The notes beneath the pieces are model-generated. The model was not told where the DNA came from. It did not search any database and worked only from the letters and a program-made list of their open reading frames with translations. Made by a program: the position numbers and the translations under genes. Shown here piece after piece: positions 34,966 through 48,092 of a stretch of 64,000 nucleotides of DNA. Position 1 is the stretch's first letter. The number at the start of each line of letters is the position of its first letter. This DNA is from Delphinapterus leucas (Eukaryota > Chordata > Mammalia > Artiodactyla > Monodontidae). Location of the stretch: assembly GCF_002288925.2 (NCBI RefSeq), contig NW_022098008.1, forward strand, positions 7,546,036-7,610,035, written 5' to 3'.

Positions 34966-37781
34966 GGGACTCCATGTCAAGAGTAAGAAGATCTTGTCAC
35001 CCAGATAATTTGCTCAGAGCAATTTCAAAACTGGACTGCAAATTATTTTTCCACATTTCCCTAAGATATTATGACCCAAATTCTAATGCAAAGGCATTAT
35101 AAACTATGTTAGACAATTTTCTTTTTTCCTTGTATGATTGCAACATAAGATTCATCTTAGTAACAGCCTGGTATTATCAAATATTGTCATGTATTTCACT
35201 TCATCCCTGTACATATGATCCCGGGCTAGAAATACGGCAGGAGATGATACAGAACACGTAGTATTGTAGAAAACTGACGCTTTTTGATAAACATCATAAA
35301 ATAATTCAAATAGCGGAAGCCTTGCTCACAACCTTGATGCTAACAACCCTGGTGGTCTTTGGGGGGCAATTAGAACTAAATGAGTGCTCAGGAATGAGCT
35401 TTCCAGTATTTGAGGGAAAGGTCATTGATTATAATGAATTTCTTTTTGGAGGATGTCTAGAATTTTAGTTTCACTGAAATTTTGAGGGTTCATGAAAATA
35501 TGTTTTTTGGAAAGAGGGAAGGCAGAAAGGAAGGAGGGAGGATAGGGAAGGAAAAGAAATATGATCAGCTCAATATAACATTTACTACTGCTATAAATAA
35601 CAATAACAATTTTTGATTTTTCGTACTTGTATATGATCAGACAGCCTTCTGCAATTCATTAAAGCTTCGACAATGAAACAATACTAAAAGAAAAATTCAT
35701 CATGTCCTATGGCCCTACGTGTATAGCGGCATCAACTCTAATGGACTTGAGAACCCTGAACAACGAGAAAAGGCCGAGAAATCAATTCTTCTTGAGTATA
35801 GCAGCCCGAAGCACTTCCAAAACACTTTGGAATAAATATATATTTCCTCTAAGGTGCAATAAAACACTTAAGAGGGTGGAGCTGTAACATACTGGATACA
35901 TAGAAAATTTTTGTTTTAAGAGAGGGAAAAGTCACACCATGAAACAAAGAGAGGGCTAGTTCAGGGAAATGTGATATAAAAATGAAGGATTATTGCAAAG
36001 CCCTGGATGGTTAAATCTTTTATCTTGACTCTGTTCTCCTCTTACTACTTTTCTAAGTTCTGTTGTATTTTAAAGGGATGTTTATTATTCAACTTGCCAT
36101 GTGCTGAATCCAGTACAGAAATTAAACCTGTGAACGGGACAGGCAGTTCTGATCATGGTTGCCTGTGACAGGGCTGGAGATTCACTGCGGACACCAAGGC
36201 CACTAATCAGGGAAGCTGAATTACCTTATTTCCAATTGTGCATTTGACTCTATTTGATTCTCTGCTGTTGTATCCAAAAGACATTTTTCGTGTTTGTCTC
36301 ATCGACCCAGAGTTACTGCAGAGTAAAAGGAAGCACTTTGTATTTGCATCTGTTACTGTTCTGAGCATTATCAGTGAGGTAATGATGAAATGCCCTCTTC
36401 CACTCACTGGGCAGCATGTTACCATAGCAACAGATCATTATATAAAGTTCATCAATTCAGCCAGTTGTGACTCCAAAGTAGCAGACAGCTAATATGTGTC
36501 AAAAGTTCTTTCTTTTAACCCATAATTGAGCAAATGAATTAAATTCGTCTTGGCACTGGGAGCTCAGTATCGCATTTATATAGTAAAAGGGAATTAAAAG
36601 AAGAAAACAAGCCTTCTTGGCTACTGTATGCCTGAAAAGGAGATTTTAATTAACTCAGTTTATCAGATTCAACGAATGGCTTATTTTTTCTCAAAAACAG
36701 ATATGTTAGCCAGCTTAAACATCCTAGTCATAAATTATATGCAACATTCTTTTATCCCAAAGTATTATTTTTAAACCATATTCCTGTATCCTCACCCTCG
36801 GCATATAAATTCCAGGTAGTCAGGTGCTGGGGGACCTAGCCTGTCTTATTCACTGTGATCTTACTGGCGTCTGTGCCTGACACACAGTGGGTGCTCAAGC
36901 AGAGGACATGGTTCCGTGTGAGGACCCTGGAGCCCGATGATCCAGGTTAGACTCCTGTCTCCAGGTCACTCACATCTGTGTCTCCTTCACCCTGGGGTCC
37001 AGCTCACAGGCCAGGGGCCATGCAGTGAGCTTATCTATGCAGAAGGCCTGGACAGTGCCTGGCACGCAGGATGCGTTATCTGAGAATTCAGTATTATTAT
37101 TTTATTGCTATGTTTAGCTTATAGATTATAATCCTTACCCAAGTTCTGTCTAAAATGAGCAAGCTCCCTACCTCTGTCAGTACTGGCCGCACATAAAGCA
37201 GAGGGGTGGATGATAGCTCTACTGCCTTACTGAGAAACAAAATGAAACCAAAGACTCCTTTAAGTACCCCAAATCATAAGCTGGTGCTTTTAGGGAATTT
37301 ACCAGTGGAGTTTTCTGTGAATAAAAACCATATTCCACTTAAAATGAGAGTGCAACTAATAGAGTCCTCTGGGCATCTTTTCTAAGCTCTCCTCTAACCC
37401 CAGAGCTTAATTCTAACTCTCATGATTCTGTTAAGGAGACAATTCAAGTTTCTAGAAGGTAATAACTTACCTTAGATTTACTCTATCTAAATTACAAAAC
37501 AACGACCCAGTTGGCAAAGTCGGCAGCCCTTCTCTGACAGTCACCAGGCAGGAACACAGAGTCTAAATTACCCTCTCACCCCAGTGGTAAACTTTATACT
37601 GTGCCTGGTCCCATTAGGTGTGGACTGAGATGGCTGAGAAAAATCTATGCAAAGAACTTTTGTAATTTTGCATCATTAATTTGGAAGAAAAAAGAGAGCT
37701 CTCTACTCAATGGAATGAGAAAATTATTTTGTCATTTTCCTGAATCATTACATTACACTAATTATGAACTAGTGGCTGAGA
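34966..37781. other. Long intronic stretch with no recognised repeat
   Basis: About 2.8 kb without a named transposon. A purine-rich run lies at about 35508-35560. A candidate place to look for conserved non-coding elements. Confidence 0.4.
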
Positions 37782-37794
37782 TTCCAAGCTATTT

Positions 37795-38190
37795 TTTTTA
37801 AACATCTTTATTGGAGTATAATTGCTTTACAATGGTGTGTTAGTTTCTGCTGTATAACAACAGCTGTACGTATACATATATCCCCATATCCCCTCCTTCT
37901 TGCGTCTCCCTCCCATCGTCCCTCTCCCACACCCTAGGTGGACACAAAGCACCGAGCTGATCTCCCTGTGCTATGCGGCTGCTTCCCACTAGCCATCTAT
38001 TTTACATTCGGTTGTGTATATATGTCAATGCTACTCTCTCACTTCGTCCCAGCTTCACCTTCCCCCTCCCCATGGCCTCAAGTCCATTTTCTACATCTGC
38101 ATCTTTATTCCTGTCCTGCCTCTAGGTTCATCAGAACCTTTTTTTTTTTTTTTTTTTTAGATTCCATATATATGTGTTAGCATATGGTAT
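37795..38190 (-). mobile_element. L1 3' end insertion
   Basis: Minus-strand L1 tail (T run then AACATCTTTATTGGAGTATA) through 3' UTR to CATATATATGTGTTAGCAT. A perfect 13-bp duplication TTCCAAGCTATTT lies at 37782-37794 and 38191-38203. It includes an internal run of about 22 T near 38140-38158. Confidence 0.92.
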
Positions 38191-38399
38191 TTCCAAGCTA
38201 TTTGGGAGCTAGATTTTCACATGCTTTCTTCAGGCATGATCTCATCCACTTCTATAGCTTCAAAGCCAATCTGAGGTCTCTGTTACTGATCCAAACCTTT
38301 CTCTTTGGCCTCAAAGAAGAAGTTCCAACCGACTGTCAGACCTACCACAGGAAACTGGAACTCAATATATCCCAAAACTGAGCTGTGTCTCCTCTTTGG

Positions 38400-38720
38400 C
38401 TCAAATCTGTTCATGCATCTGAAATCCCTTTCCATTTGTTAGGATAAAATTTTCAATCTGACACATCCCACATTTTAGCTTCACCTTCTGTCTCTCTATC
38501 CACAATGCCAGCCTTTTAGAACACTTCCGCCTTTCAGAACACTCCATGCCTTTCTATATCTGCAGGTTTTCCATATCCTGTGCCTTCTCCCAGGAAGGTC
38601 TGTCCAAACCTTCTCCACCAGGCAACCATCTCCCACCTTCCAAGGGCCAGTTCCCCCTCTCCTCTGTGGGGTGTTTCTGACCCTCTCAAGCCAGGTCATT
38701 GTTCCCAAGTCTCTGTGTCT
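38400..38720 (+). repeat. L2-like LINE fragment
   Basis: Blocks such as CCTTCTCCCAGGAAGGTCTG and GTGTTTCTGACCCTCTC recall the forward L2 3' region. Diverged. Confidence 0.35.
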
Positions 38721-38999
38721 CTGGGATCTAGAGGGAGAAACCCTTAACCAGTCTTTGAGGAGAGGATGGGGAAGGGAAAGTCTACACTTTTCAACTGGAC
38801 CTCGAAAGATGAATGTGCATTCACCCAGCAGAGAAGGAAATGAGGGCAGGTCGAGGAGGGAGGGTGTCCTGACCAAAGTGGGGAAGACTGGGGACCGTGG
38901 CTCACAGACGTGTAGGATTAAATGTTCCTTAGAAGGGCGATGCGTTGGGTTGGAGCCAGAGAATGTACACTGTGGAACAGTCCAGTTTACATGTGTTTG

Positions 39000-39850
39000 T
39001 GCAATGCCACAAACTGGATCAAGTGTAATGAAGCTCTGAGCTCTGCAAAACACTTGGGCAAGCAATTTGGAAGAGCGTAGCAGAATTGAGGATTCCCGTA
39101 CCCCGTGAATCAGCAAGTTATGGGCCATGACTAGGCTACACACGTACCATGATATAGACCTCCTCCACTCCTGAGGCAGCGTGGGCAGCTCTGCCCTGCT
39201 GGGTTGGTGCCCGTGGTAGCAAGTAGCCTTGATTTTTCCAATGTGCCGTATACAGAATGTCATTTTCTATGGTTGCCATGATTGGGAAGCCCTGTCCTGG
39301 ACACAGTTCTTGGTACAGGCTCCAGGGGATGTGCACAGGGATGCAGGGGCAGATGTAGCAGCACCACTTACAACAGCAAAAGACCAGAAATCCCCCAAAT
39401 GCCAGTCAACAAGATTACCTTAAATTCAGGCAGATAATGAAAAACTGTATATAGTGGCAAAGATGAAGGGACTTCAGTTGTGTGCATGAACATGGATGAA
39501 TCGTTAATTTAAAAAATGTTGAACAAAATTTTAAAGAGAGAATCTTAAGAGAATATACATAGAGCCATTTACCTAAAGTTCAAAAGCATATAAAATTAAG
39601 CTATGTCATCTAGGGAATAAAATATGGTGGCATTATAAAAGAAAGCAAGGAAATAATAAAAACAAAATTCAGGGTAGTGAATACTTTGGAAAGAGGACAT
39701 GGGTTTGGGGTGGTGGTGAAAAGGGGGGCCTTTAGAACACCTGTGCAGCTCTGCTGTGTGACTTGGCTGGTGGGTAAATTGGTGTGCCCATGTTATTACT
39801 CCTTATACATAAGATATATATCTAAAATAGTAGTCTATAACTTCCCCCCC
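39000..39850 (+). repeat. Old L1 (L1M-type) fragment
   Basis: Pieces such as AGCAATTTGGAAGAGCGTAG, GACCAGAAATCCCCCAAATG, CATGAACATGGATGAATCG and a TGGTGGTGAAAAGGGG block follow the degraded ORF2 end and 3' UTR of old L1. Confidence 0.5.
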
Positions 39851-39974
39851 AAAAAAACTTCTTAAAAATGGAAAACTACTATATAGAATGCAATTCTTGA
39901 CCTTTGCAAACTTGGCTTCTTAGGTGGATGAACACACCTATCTCTTATACCATGTGCTATACACCCCCCTCAAG

Positions 39975-39978
<4 letters not shown>

Positions 39979-40015
<37 letters not shown>
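39979..40015 (+). repeat. (AC)18 microsatellite
   Basis: Uninterrupted AC dinucleotide run. Confidence 0.95.
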
Positions 40016-40017
<2 letters not shown>

Positions 40018-40087
40018 CTTACACCATAGGAAGATAATTTAGATGCAAATATATTATAATAGAAGTGAGTATTAAAAACAAAAGGCA

Positions 40088-40290
40088 GGGCTTCTCTGGT
40101 GGCGCAGTGGTTGAGAGTCCGCCTGCCGATGCAGGGGACACGGGTTCGTGCCCCGATCCAGGAGGATCCCACATGCCGCCGAGCGGCTAGGCCTGTGAGC
40201 CATAGCCGCTGAGCCTGAGCGTCCGGAGCCTGTGCTCCGCAACGGGAGAGGCCACAACAGTGAGAGGCCTGCGTACCACACACACACACA
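40088..40290 (+). mobile_element. CHR-type SINE with (CA)n tail
   Basis: Starts GGCTTCTCTGGTGGCGCAG. The end is a short run of CA units (about 40277-40290) instead of A. Duplication AAAAGGCA at 40080-40087 and 40291-40298. Confidence 0.9.
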
Positions 40291-40298
40291 AAAAGGCA

Positions 40299-43200
40299 TT
40301 ATAAGTATGTAATAAGGTGCATACACTTCTATTCCCTAATATTCCTCTGGGATGGAGGCAGGTATTCCCTGGAGCGTGTCCTGAACAGAGCTTGAGATGG
40401 GAGCCAACACGCTTCCCCTTTATCTGCCCTCTGCACCCGGATATGGGGAGAGGTGTCAAGGAAGAAAGGCTCCAGATGAGATATGGGTAGAATTTTCATT
40501 GGGAGCCTATTGAGAAAGAGTGAAAAGATAAAGGGGCGGGAGAGAGAAGGTAGGGAGATGGCGGCAAACTGCCAATAAACCTTCCCGGTGACCATGGAAC
40601 CTTCATGGTGTCTTCTAAACTCACACAATACTTGCTGTGTCTTGCTCTTTTCAAACACAATCTGGAGAAGGAGACGACTTTGTGTCTGACAGCGTGAGAA
40701 ACACAGACTGCCTGAGAGTGCACAGGACTTCATGAGCATAAGCTCAAAATTAATGAACAGAAATTGGGGGGAGAGTGGAGGACTTCCAAGGCCATGACAT
40801 TGGGAGTCTGAAATAAGGAACCAACTATTCAAGGGGCAGGTAAGTCCCAGCTGGTCTCCACTGGGCGGGCATGCTGCATGTCATTAAATGTCTGTGGTGG
40901 GGGGAATAGGCTTGCATTGTGACTCGTTACCTGAGATGAAAAGCTGGGGTATTCAGACACTAAACATGCCGCACACTAACGATGCAGATTCCGGGGCCCT
41001 TGGCCTGCTGGCTTCAGTGCTGACTTTCCGATGCGGCTCCCGAAATTTCTGTGGGTGCCGATTTGTGACCCACATGGCATCCCAGTCCAGTTCTTACTCA
41101 GGCAGAAGACAAATTAGGAGTCCTAACAAAATTCCCCGAACTAGGATTCAAGTGGCTGAGGGCCAGTGTGGTCCCAACACCAGTTGTACATCCTCCAACC
41201 ATGAAGGCCAAGGTGAGGGTCCCAATCAGACACCAAGAGAGAGAGGACTAGGGGGGTAACAGGTCAGTGTCTGGAGCAGGAGGGAGTGGGCACCAACCAC
41301 AGGGCACAGGAATGGCCCTCTGATTCCTGGGATGAGAACATATCAGAGAAGACGGGATACAACTCAGACACTGTAGAGAAAACTGGATCACAGGTCACAA
41401 GAGAAGATGTCAAAGGCCCAGTCACTAAAACTGGGTGAGGGGTCACAGCCCAGCCAGGGAAAGAAGACCTGGCACTGGGCTCGGGCCCTCGTGTTCCTGG
41501 CACACCTGGTGCTCAAGGCAGGAAGGCCCCAGAATCTGAGTAACCCAGAGGTACAGGTTAAGGAACCCCGGCTTTGAAAGTTAGAGGGTCCTGAAGACAA
41601 GCTGCAGGTGAATCATCACAGGTCAGCAATTCAATGAAGACCAGGACAACTGGCTCTTATCCAGTCCATGCAGAGAGAAATTAATGCTGCCCACAATAAA
41701 AAAAAAAAAAAAAAAAAGCCAACATTATGTAAGCAATACATAAATTTCTAATTTAAAACAGAAAATTAAAGTTTAACTCAAAGAGCAACAGTGCATTGTG
41801 AAGACTGCCTTTTAAAGACCCAGTTTACCAGGGACAAGTCAAGGTCTCTGCCAATGGGGCTATCTTTCACTTTGAACCAGTGTTCTTTTGCTATGGTCAA
41901 GGTCAGATTTTTAAAATTAATTGATTATACCAGTGAGGGCCTACATTAAATGCCTACACTGATAATCTTTGAGATCACTTCCAATACTACAGGTAAGGAT
42001 TTCATTTTTTATGAGATTTTGAATATTTAGACAATTATTGAAATTTGTATCATTAACACAAATACATGAAAATTGAGGGCATGAAAACCTCATATCTGTT
42101 CTGGGGGTGTGAAAACCAACTTCTACTGCTCTTAACTCAGGATCATTATAAGCAACTTTTACTAATTATAGATAATTCTCAATATTTTAGCCTCACATGA
42201 TAACAATGCTTAACACATATTTTCTAGTTAAAGAAAAAAACCACCTATCTTGAGCAAATTTTCTTTTCCTTTCTCTCCACTCAAGTTTAATTCCTCAAAT
42301 AGAAAAAATTACATATTTAGTCAGTTTCATTTTACTCAGTTGGAGGGCAACATTAGACTAAAATTAGATAACAAGAACTGCCCCCTGAACATTGTTTTAA
42401 TCTCAAAATGCCTTAAAAATTTCAAACAGAGTTAAGCTTTTGTAGCCTTCAGAAATAAAAAAAGTGAGGATAATTATTCACTTGGTCAAAAAGTTAATTT
42501 GCATTAAATGCTCTTAAATGGTTAAAAAGCTCAGAGTTTTTTTTCTTCTTTCTTTCATATTTGGGCTCAGTTAACACAATGACAATGGAGCTTGGTGACT
42601 TGAAGGATGGCTGGATGGCCAGATGGACATCTACCCATTTATTCAGCATTGATTTAGCATTTACTATCAGCCAATGCACAGCAGGGGAAGGTACCTTTTT
42701 CCTTCATGTTCACTTTTCTTTGGTCTACATGAGTAACTTCGTACATAATTATAATTTCTGATATTCTTGACTTTAGGAGTTGGTTAGGTTTGGGCTGCCT
42801 TGATTCTTCATACAAGGTCTCATTAGCAAAAGTCACGTCCTCAGCTTCTCTAAGGAAATACTTACTTATCCAACAGGTAAGTCCGATAAGACCAAGTAGG
42901 AAGAGCATTTGCCCCTAGGGACATTGGCTTAAAAATTATTCCATTCTTAACACTATGAGAATTGTATGGCTCCTTGATAAGAACCTCTGCAGCATCTTTT
43001 TGGAAAGATAATTCTGTTTAAAGACCATAAAATACCCTACTTAAGAAACATCGATTTGGCCACTTCAATATTTCAAAGAGGAAAGGGGGATGAAAATATT
43101 ATAAACAAATAATTGGACAGCTTTTTAATAGCACCGTGGGATTATCCAATTTTTTTGCAAGAAATAAATGAAAAGAAATTCTGATGTTGACATCTCTGCA

Positions 43201-45035
43201 AATGACAAATACGGCTTCCCACACCCACACAGGTTTGTTTGCAAACCTGCACTGTCAATAACCACACCACCATCAAGCTGTTTGCACCAATCCCAGTTTG
43301 CTGCAGGCATCCTGGCGGGAGGATGAATTCCTTCCACCTGGGTTAATTCACCACTTCCTTTAATGGGCTCCAGGTGGGAACTATAATATTAACAGGTATA
43401 CCTCACCCCCTGTACCTTAGTGCTCTCTTACTCCTAGGTCTGTCAAATCTCTTCCTTTTTGCACTAAGGGATTTCTCTACCCACATCTCCTCTGCAAAGA
43501 AATGATGGGGTGTTTTTTATTTCCAGTCACTCTCCTGAGTAACAGCTTCTGGAAGAAAGCCTGTATATAATGTCATTGCTAATGATATTTCATCTTTCGG
43601 TGGAGACTGCACTTATTCGTTCCTGGTCCTTCTGTGTGCACTGCTGTCTTTTAGAATTTAATTACCTGGAGGCCATGGCCTAAATCTGCTTAGTAATGCT
43701 TGGTCATCATTGTTAGGCAAGGGTCATATATACAAGCCAGTAAGGAAGGTAGAAAGTGCTTAGACGAATGAAAAAGGTAGATGGTCAAAGCCAAGGTGTA
43801 AACAATCCTACAAGTAATTTGCTGCCGTGATCAGATGTGGGTCCACTTTGGCCCAAGCAACCCGACACCTTTGCAAAGCTTCCATTACCATGTCCTCCTG
43901 CATGTCAGACGAAATCATTTTAGAATGATTTACTCTGAAGACCATGTTCCTTTCAAAAAGTGAGAGGGGCCAGCACTCTGGCCGAGTTTTCCTAGTGCAA
44001 AGATTCAATTTGTTAACACATCATAAACAGAATCAAATCATTCCAGATTTTATGGTACTAAGAAATGTTGCTTTCTGATTTAACAGCTTAGAGAATGACA
44101 GTGGTGGACCAGTTGACAGCAATTTCACAGATTACTTTAATGCTCACCAGCAATGTGGAGGGGTGGGAGAGTCCTAAGAGTCTCTTCCTTGCATTCCCAA
44201 AGGAATCACAAAACTGCAACTTGATCCTGTGTGTTCACAGAGGTCCATGTCAACCTCAAGCATCCGACAGGCTCTTCTTGTGGGAATCCTGAGAGTTCCC
44301 CAGTAGTCCTGGAATAACTGGGTGTCAGAGAGGCAGCACTACCTGGGGGAGACAGGCAGTCACCTCCCCGCCTGTAGGGTGATGTCAGAAGGATTCTCCT
44401 GACAGGGTGTGTGTTTATCTCTATAGTCAGGAGAGGCCCACGCCTCAAGGTCACAGTACAAAGAAAGGAAGGAAGAGAGAGAGAAGGCAGACATGGTGAT
44501 GGCCCTTACATTTTTAATGTTGTAAGATATTTCATTTGTTTTTTTGTTTTTGGCTTGTGAGGGAATTATAGAATATATGGCATTTCCCCCCTGCCTTTCA
44601 CTTCTACATTATTGATTTTTTTTTTCCAGTGCAGACATTAGCTCATGGAGTGCCGGAGCCAATGAAAAATGACTTCATTCTGCCATGAGCACTTCAGCCG
44701 GGTCTAGATGACCAGGCACAGAACAAATAACTGATGCAACTAGGCAGCTCAAACTAGAGCAAGAGATGTTTTTTTCCCTTTACGTATGAACAGCCCTAGT
44801 AATTCAAAGTGTAGATGTTTGTCCCAAGGAGAAACATTTTACATTTAATTTGAAACTTTCACAAGCAAACTTATATTTAGGAGCTCTTTTGTTGGTTTGT
44901 CTGTTTGGTGGGAGTGGGTAGCAGGTATGGGGTGGGTGTTTCAAGAGACTTCCTGTAGTAGCAAATTTCTAGAGTGGCTCCACAATTACATGGGTGTGTG
45001 TATATATATATATATACACACATATGTACCCCTTC
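40299..45035. other. Intronic stretch, mostly unrecognised
   Basis: Contains an A run at 41698-41717, a weak L2 piece near 42600-42670, a (TTTG)-rich run near 44530 and a (TA)/(GT) run at 44994-45020. Open frames here lack domains and splice context. Confidence 0.4.
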
Positions 45036-45039
45036 TTCC

Positions 45040-45565
45040 TGAGCGGCCCAACCTGTGATGATGGTATGTCACTCCTGTGATTAGGTGACATTATATGGCA
45101 ACAGTGAAGGGATTCTGCAGGTATCATTAAGATCCCAAATGAGTTGATTTTGAGCTACAGTGGGATTACCCTTTGTGGGCCCGACTTGATCAGGCAAAAG
45201 GTCTTCAAAGAGGGGCAGGACCTTCCCTGAGAAGAAAGGCTCTTTGCAGCCTTGACAGAGAAGCCTGGCTGGAAAGGAGCTTCAGGCAGCCTGTAGGACA
45301 TGAGAGTGGCCTCTACCAAGAGCCAGCAAAATCCTGGGCCCCTCAGTTACACAGCCACGAGGACATGAACTCTGCCAACAGCCTGAATGAGCTTGCATGT
45401 GGATTCTTCCCCAGTCCAGCCTTCATATGAGACTGCAGTCCTACCTAGCATCTCGACTGCAGCCTGGTGAGACCCTGAGCAGATAATCCAGCTAAGCCCA
45501 GGCTTCTGACCCACAGAAGCTGCAAGATAATATACGTAAGTTGTGTTAAACTGCTAAGATTACAT
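45040..45565 (+). mobile_element. ERVL-MaLR-like LTR
   Basis: Blocks GACATTATATGGCAACAGTG, AAGGGATTCTGCAGGTATCA, CAGCCTGAATGAGCTTGC, GATTCTTCCCCAGTCCAGCC and CTTCTGACCCACAGAAGCTG match an LTR I know from mammalian genomes; subfamily not certain. Confidence 0.65.
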
Positions 45566-45892
45566 ATATATATATATTTAGATAAAATCCCTTTTAACAA
45601 GTTTCATATGAAGAGAAGTAGTTAACAAGTGTTGGTAATAATTGTACAATGTATTTAATGTGTTTTGTTCCAGACGATGAAATGAATGAGGATGAAGTAG
45701 CCATTTAATTGGGAGATTTATTACCTATGGAGATGGTGGTTTTTAAGATCAACTAGAAAAGTTCTTTTATTATAACACTTGCAGGTTCATCATCACATTG
45801 GCAGACAAGTGAGTCTTCTCATAACTGAATTTCCAGGATAAAAGTATCTGCAAAAACATATCCTAAATTATGCATTCCAATAAATGGTGATC

Positions 45893-46021
45893 TACATTAG
45901 ACTCGCCTTACCACGGCATGGCTTGTGGGATCTTAGTTCCCTGCCCCACCAGGGATCGAACCCAGACCCCTTGCAGTGGAAGCTTGGAGTCCTAAAAACT
46001 GGACCCCCAGGGAAATTCCTC
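45893..46021 (-). mobile_element. CHR-type SINE fragment
   Basis: CATGGCTTGTGGGATCTTAG, CCAGGGATCGAACCCAGACC and GACCCCCAGGGAAATTCC are the reversed head of an older CHR SINE. Confidence 0.8.
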
Positions 46022-46393
46022 ACAGTAAGTGGTCTGAATGTTTCTCTGCAGAAGTGGAGATCTATAATTCACAAAACAAGAAAACCTGGGACATTGGGTG
46101 GATGTTGCCAAAACCTGTTTGGAGTTATGACATCATTTCACACAGAAACAATGATATACTAATTAGAATTTTGTAGAAACAGGAGGACAGCAGGCCTGGG
46201 AACATGACGTAGGACCTGCCATGACATCTAAAGAGGTTATATCAAAAATGCACATCGGGCAGGATTTATATGAAAAGATGAGGTGAAGAGAGATAGTTTG
46301 TATTTCTTTCGGCCACAGACTGCAACGCTTTACTACCTGGGGCAACTGTCAGTCAATCCTGATCATGTGAAACATGAAAGACAGAATGAAAGA

Positions 46394-46693
46394 TTTACAT
46401 GGGTGTAAAACCAAGAAAGGCAGGAGAGAGAAAGCAGACGGAGAAGAAAACAGCAAAACTGCCTCCTCTCTAAAGGCAGAAGTGGATTGCATCAATTTAG
46501 AGTAAATTGGGACATTTACTAATTAGCGTATAACTTCAGATTATTTACATGGGTGTAAAACCAAGAAAGGCAGGAGAGAGAAAGCAGACGGAGAAGAAAA
46601 CAGCAAAACTGTCTCCTCTCTAAAGGCAGAAGTGGATTACATCAATTTAGAGTAAATTGGGACATTTACTAATTAGTGTATAACTTCAGATTA
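46394..46693 (+). repeat. 150-bp tandem duplication
   Basis: Copies at 46394-46543 and 46544-46693 are identical except for three transitions (46462/46612, 46489/46639, 46527/46677). The period is exactly 150 bp. Confidence 0.95.
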
Positions 46694-46696
46694 TTT

Positions 46697-47251
46697 TGTG
46701 GTTGGGGAACTAGGCATAAAGTACTAAAATTACTCAGAAAACATGTTTAAAACCAAAACACATTAAAAAGTAAAAATTAAGGTTCCTATATTTAGTAAAA
46801 CAAAACAATTAATTGTTGTTATCCCATTTTAAGTGATTTGGCATATATTAAATTGTATTCAACAGATTTTTCATTTTAATTGGGCCTGACATAAAGTAAT
46901 ACTAAAATACTGATTTTGTTTCTTTTGGTGTCTTTTTTTATGAATAATGAATGGATGGTTACTATATTTATAAATATGCATAAATACAAAGTCATATCCT
47001 CAATTTATTATATAATATTAGGTGAAGTGTAAAATCTATCCCATGTTTTCTAATATTGACTTAAGATCCTGGAGGATTTATGAATAGATAATGCTGTTCA
47101 ATACACTCATAGAGTTTATCAGATCCTAATATAAAATACTAATTTTGTTTGTTACGTTTAGGACATTGAGAAATGTCAGGGGAGCAGGAGAAAGCCAGGC
47201 TAACGTTTTAAATTGGCTGCAAGATCAGGTGCAAAGTGAAAAAGTATACCC
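46697..47251. other. AT-rich intronic stretch, nothing recognised
   Basis: No repeat family or exon identified. Confidence 0.4.
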
Positions 47252-47703
47252 AGGTGGATTAGTGTCCTGGGGCAGCTATAATAGAACACCGTGTTCTAAA
47301 TGACTTAAAGCAATAGGAATTTATCATCTCACTGTTCTGGAGGCTAAAAGTCTGAAATCAAGGTGTTGGCAGGGCCATGCTCCCTGGAGACTCTGAGTAA
47401 AATCCTTCTTTGTATCTTCCCAGCTTCTGGTGGTGGCTGTCCATCAGTGGTGGTCCCTGGCTTTCAGCCACATCCAATCTCTGCCTGTGTTGTCACATGT
47501 CATTCTCCTGTGAGTGTCTTTCTCCTCTTCTTATAAGAACACCAGTCATATTGGATTAAGGGTCCACCCTACTCCAGTATGACTTAATCTTATCTAATTA
47601 CATCTGCAAAGACCCTATTTCCAAATAAGGTCACATTCTGTGCTATTGGTGGGTTAGGACTGCAACATATCCTCTGTGGGAACACAATTTAACCATAACA
47701 CCA
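47252..47703 (-). mobile_element. ERVL-MaLR LTR (MLT1-like)
   Basis: Reversed MaLR order: GTGTCCTGGGGCAGCTATAA, TGTTCTGGAGGCTAAAAGTC, CTCCTCTTCTTATAAGAACA, then CATCTGCAAAGACCCTATTT and GGGAACACAATTTAACCATA. Sense to SEMA5A. Confidence 0.8.
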
Positions 47704-47949
47704 GGTAATTGGAATTTTCCTACATTGTTGTTATTCATTACAATTACTTTATCATTAAACTCAAAATTCATTAAGTTTTATCAAATAAGCACTAGAACGA
47801 CATAATGCTCCCTTTCAGCCTAGGGAACGCCTTACATGAATGGGCACATATAGAGAAAATCCAGATTAGGTTTGGATTTCCAATTTCCGGTGAAAAGGAC
47901 AGAATTTGGAGTGATTGTAAAAAACCTTTCCCCTATAGGATTTTCACAA

Positions 47950-48081
47950 TTTTTTTTTTTATACTTCTTTTGGCTGCACTGAAGGCCATGTGGGAACTTA
48001 CTTCCCTGACCAGGGACTGAACCCGCACCTCTTGCATTGGAAGCGCAGAGTCTTAACCACTGGACCACTAGGGAAGTCCCA
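47950..48081 (-). mobile_element. CHR-type SINE (short copy)
   Basis: T run, then TTTTGGCTGCACTGAAGGCC and ending CCACTAGGGAAGTCCC. An 11-bp perfect duplication GATTTTCACAA lies at 47939-47949 and 48082-48092. Confidence 0.9.
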
Positions 48082-48092
48082 GATTTTCACAA

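Noticed and set aside
38496..39263. 255-codon open frame on the minus strand
   Set aside because: It overlaps sequence that looks like L2 and old L1 read in reverse, has no known domain or promoter context, and lies inside a SEMA5A intron. Most likely chance openness.
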